Origin: a candidate division WOR-3 bacterium
GTDB taxonomy: Bacteria; Hydrothermota; Tepidihabitantia; Tepidihabitantales; Tepidihabitantaceae
Assembly (NCBI GenBank): GCA_024653355.1
Contig: JANLFQ010000001.1
Coordinates: 890,576-954,575 of the forward strand
Length of the DNA: 64,000 nt
Direction of reading: 5' to 3'
Position numbers and translations under genes: made by a program. Under the pieces are notes generated by a model. The model was not told the DNA's origin, searched no databases, and saw only the letters and a program-made list of their open reading frames with translations. Numbering within the stretch: position 1 is the first letter of the stretch; each line of letters starts with the position of its first letter. Positions 62,487 to 64,000 of this stretch are shown piece by piece.

Positions 62487-64000
62487 ATGTCCCTGATTGC
62501 CAATTACCTGAAACCGGAGCTCGTTTTTGACCTGGAACGGGTCGATACGCCGGCTGATCTTTTCATCGTTGTTGCTGAAAAACTGGCTCGTTTTGGTGTC
62601 GAACCGAAAACAGCAATTTCGGCACTTGTCCAGCGGGAAGAAGCAGGTTCAACCGGCATCGGTCACGGTGTCGCATTACCCCATGCGATAATTCCCAGTA
62701 ATATACCGGGACCGCTTCTCGCCTTCATCCGGGTGCGCAAAGGTGTAAACTGGCACGCCGTCGACTCCCAGCCGGTGAAACTCATCTGCCTCATTGTCGC
62801 CGGGGAAAATCAGCGACCCGAATATCTAAAACTCCTTGCCGAAATCAGCCGCATTGTTGCTCAACCTCACCTTCGCCAAAGGCTACTCAAAGCAAAAGAT
62901 GTCCTCGCTTTAAGAAAACTCCTTATCCAGGAACCGGCCCCGGGCTTCTTTGCCCGGTATCATAAGGCATTAATCCTTGTTGGAGCAATTGTCGGCACCT
63001 ATTTTCTCAGCCGATTTTTCTTCCCCGCATTGAAACTGCCCGCAACGGACATTTACGAAAAACTGGGGTACATCAAATTTAATTATGAACCCTGGCTCAT
63101 GCGCGAAGCGCTCGCCGCTGCCATTTTCCTCGGGATGATCCTCGGCACGATCTTCTTCTGGCGCTACCGCGTTGCCCTGGCGGCAACGAGCATCGCTTTA
63201 CTTTTGCTACTGAGAGTAATGGACATCGAAAGTGCTGTGGAATACATGTCCATTCCCACTGTCATCTTCATTATGGCGATGATGGCTTTAATTAAATGGT
63301 TAGAAAATATCGGCGTCTTCCGGACCGTTGTTGCCCGTGTTGCGCAGCAGGTAGGAAACTCACCAGCATTGATGCTTATCGTACTGATGCTTTTCTCAAT
63401 CATCCTCTCCGGATTTGCTGGAGAAGTGTCTGGTATCCTTGTAACCTTTGGGCTGGCACTGGAAATCGCACGCCGCAGCAAAAGTTCTCCTTTACCATAC
63501 CTGCTTTCCCTCGTCTTTGCCACCAATGTTGGCTCGGCATTGACACTGGTTGGTAACCCGATTGGGGTCTATATTGCATTTGCCGGCGGTCTCACATTTG
63601 AAAACTTTCTGCGCTGGGCAACGCCGGTATCACTAATCGTTGGTCTGGTAACGATATTTCTCTGCGTTTTACTCTTCCGACATCTTCTATCTAAACCAAA
63701 AGAGAGTATCTCACCGGCATTCACCGTTGAAGCAAACCCAGCAGAGGTGCGATTTGGTATTTTGGTCTTCTTAGTGCTAATTTTGCTCATTGTCCTGCAC
63801 GCCCGGATTGAAACCTGGCTGCGCCTTGGTGAAGGGACAATGCTCGTCGCCGCGCCGATTGCCGCCCTTGCCTTTGTCATATTTACTGAACAGGAACGCG
63901 GGAAAATATTGATTGAACGCGGTGTTGACTGGTGGACAATCCTTTTCTTTATGTTTCTCTTCGCCAATGCCGCCTGCCTTGAACACACCGGAGTCACCAC
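62487..64000 (+). CDS. EIIA(Ntr)-like domain fused to ion-transporter-superfamily permease, copy 2 (runs off the window)
   Basis: The frame opens at the ATG at 62487, one base after the UspA stop, and is still open at the window end (504 codons seen). It has the same layout as copy 1: an EIIA domain with H66 in GHGVALPHA, the linker, then the permease with FATNVGSALTLVGNPIG. Protein similarity to copy 1 is moderate, yet a 53-bp tract (63516-63568) is identical in DNA. The remaining C-terminal helices lie outside the window. Confidence 0.88.
   Translation, partial: MSLIANYLKPELVFDLERVDTPADLFIVVAEKLARFGVEPKTAISALVQREEAGSTGIGHGVALPHAIIPSNIPGPLLAFIRVRKGVNWHAVDSQPVKLICLIVAGENQRPEYLKLLAEISRIVAQPHLRQRLLKAKDVLALRKLLIQEPAPGFFARYHKALILVGAIVGTYFLSRFFFPALKLPATDIYEKLGYIKFNYEPWLMREALAAAIFLGMILGTIFFWRYRVALAATSIALLLLLRVMDIESAVEYMSIPTVIFIMAMMALIKWLENIGVFRTVVARVAQQVGNSPALMLIVLMLFSIILSGFAGEVSGILVTFGLALEIARRSKSSPLPYLLSLVFATNVGSALTLVGNPIGVYIAFAGGLTFENFLRWATPVSLIVGLVTIFLCVLLFRHLLSKPKESISPAFTVEANPAEVRFGILVFLVLILLIVLHARIETWLRLGEGTMLVAAPIAALAFVIFTEQERGKILIERGVDWWTILFFMFLFANAACLEHTGVT

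Overview
The window is chromosomal DNA from a bacterium with an outer membrane, probably an uncultivated lineage near the FCB group (a candidate phylum such as WOR-3/Stahlbacteria is my best guess, from gene style only). Evidence for this is a set of large secreted proteins with type IX secretion-like or FlgD-like C-terminal tails, a PorV-like outer-membrane protein, patatin-BamA and lipoprotein genes, and a type A RNase P RNA. Genes are tightly packed. Five convergent gene pairs overlap at their stop codons. I see no insertion sequence, prophage, CRISPR array or rRNA.

Layout. 80-3982: a giant secreted CARDB/Kelch protein. 4147-6914 (+): PAS histidine kinase, response regulator, nadC. 10022-6911 (-): rsmD, coaD, obgE, dprA. 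13082-10122 (-): secreted subtilase. 13370-18757 (+): two small lipoproteins, two FN3 proteins, zapB-like, zapA, 6S RNA, rny and ymdB. 21583-18740 (-): uvrA. 21833-24844: a TPR protein, a DUF559 nuclease-like protein and DUF4159. 27205-24848 (-): ftcd and a PHP phosphoesterase. 27347-29071 (+): tRNA-Leu(GAG), deoB, cdd. 30304-29054 (-): serS. 33121-30350 (-): acylphosphatase, ribD, ribE, radical SAM protein. 33260-38142 (+): a surface protein and a C25 (gingipain-like) protease. 41592-38220 (-): a TPR-GAF-AAA+-Fis regulator, then two tiny membrane-protein genes behind a -24/-12 promoter. 44792-42019 (-): bactofilin, M6 protease, fabG. 53841-45177 (-): PorV-like protein, helix-hairpin-helix barrel, outer-membrane protein, 5'-nucleotidase, recJ, rRNA methyltransferase. 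54817-57359 (+): mnmG and a QueG-like protein. 59515-57350 (-): patatin-BamA. 59617-59984: RNase P RNA. 60105-64000 (+): two EIIA-permease fusions around a UspA-like gene.

Four points stand out. (1) An AAA+ activator with a GAATGV loop instead of GAFTGA sits just upstream of a near-consensus sigma-54 promoter, with CTGTCT-N9-AGACAG palindromes at enhancer distance; the promoter drives two unknown single-span proteins. (2) A ~380-bp, ~90% identical repeat (34148-34525 and, inverted, 53896-54275) lies in intergenic DNA directly upstream of two cell-envelope/secretion genes, in the same orientation to each, and ends in a conserved terminator-like hairpin. (3) Promoters are uniformly TTGACN-N16-TATAAT-like, and in about ten transcription units the -10 box lies only 6-8 nt before the start codon, which predicts leaderless mRNAs; this also fixes several gene starts. 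(4) EIIA(Ntr)-like domains are fused to ion-transporter-type permeases in tandem copies that share a 53-bp identical tract.

The + strand is visibly C-rich under genes of both orientations, so the window probably lies in one replichore with the - strand leading. All statements come from reading the sequence; no database search was run.
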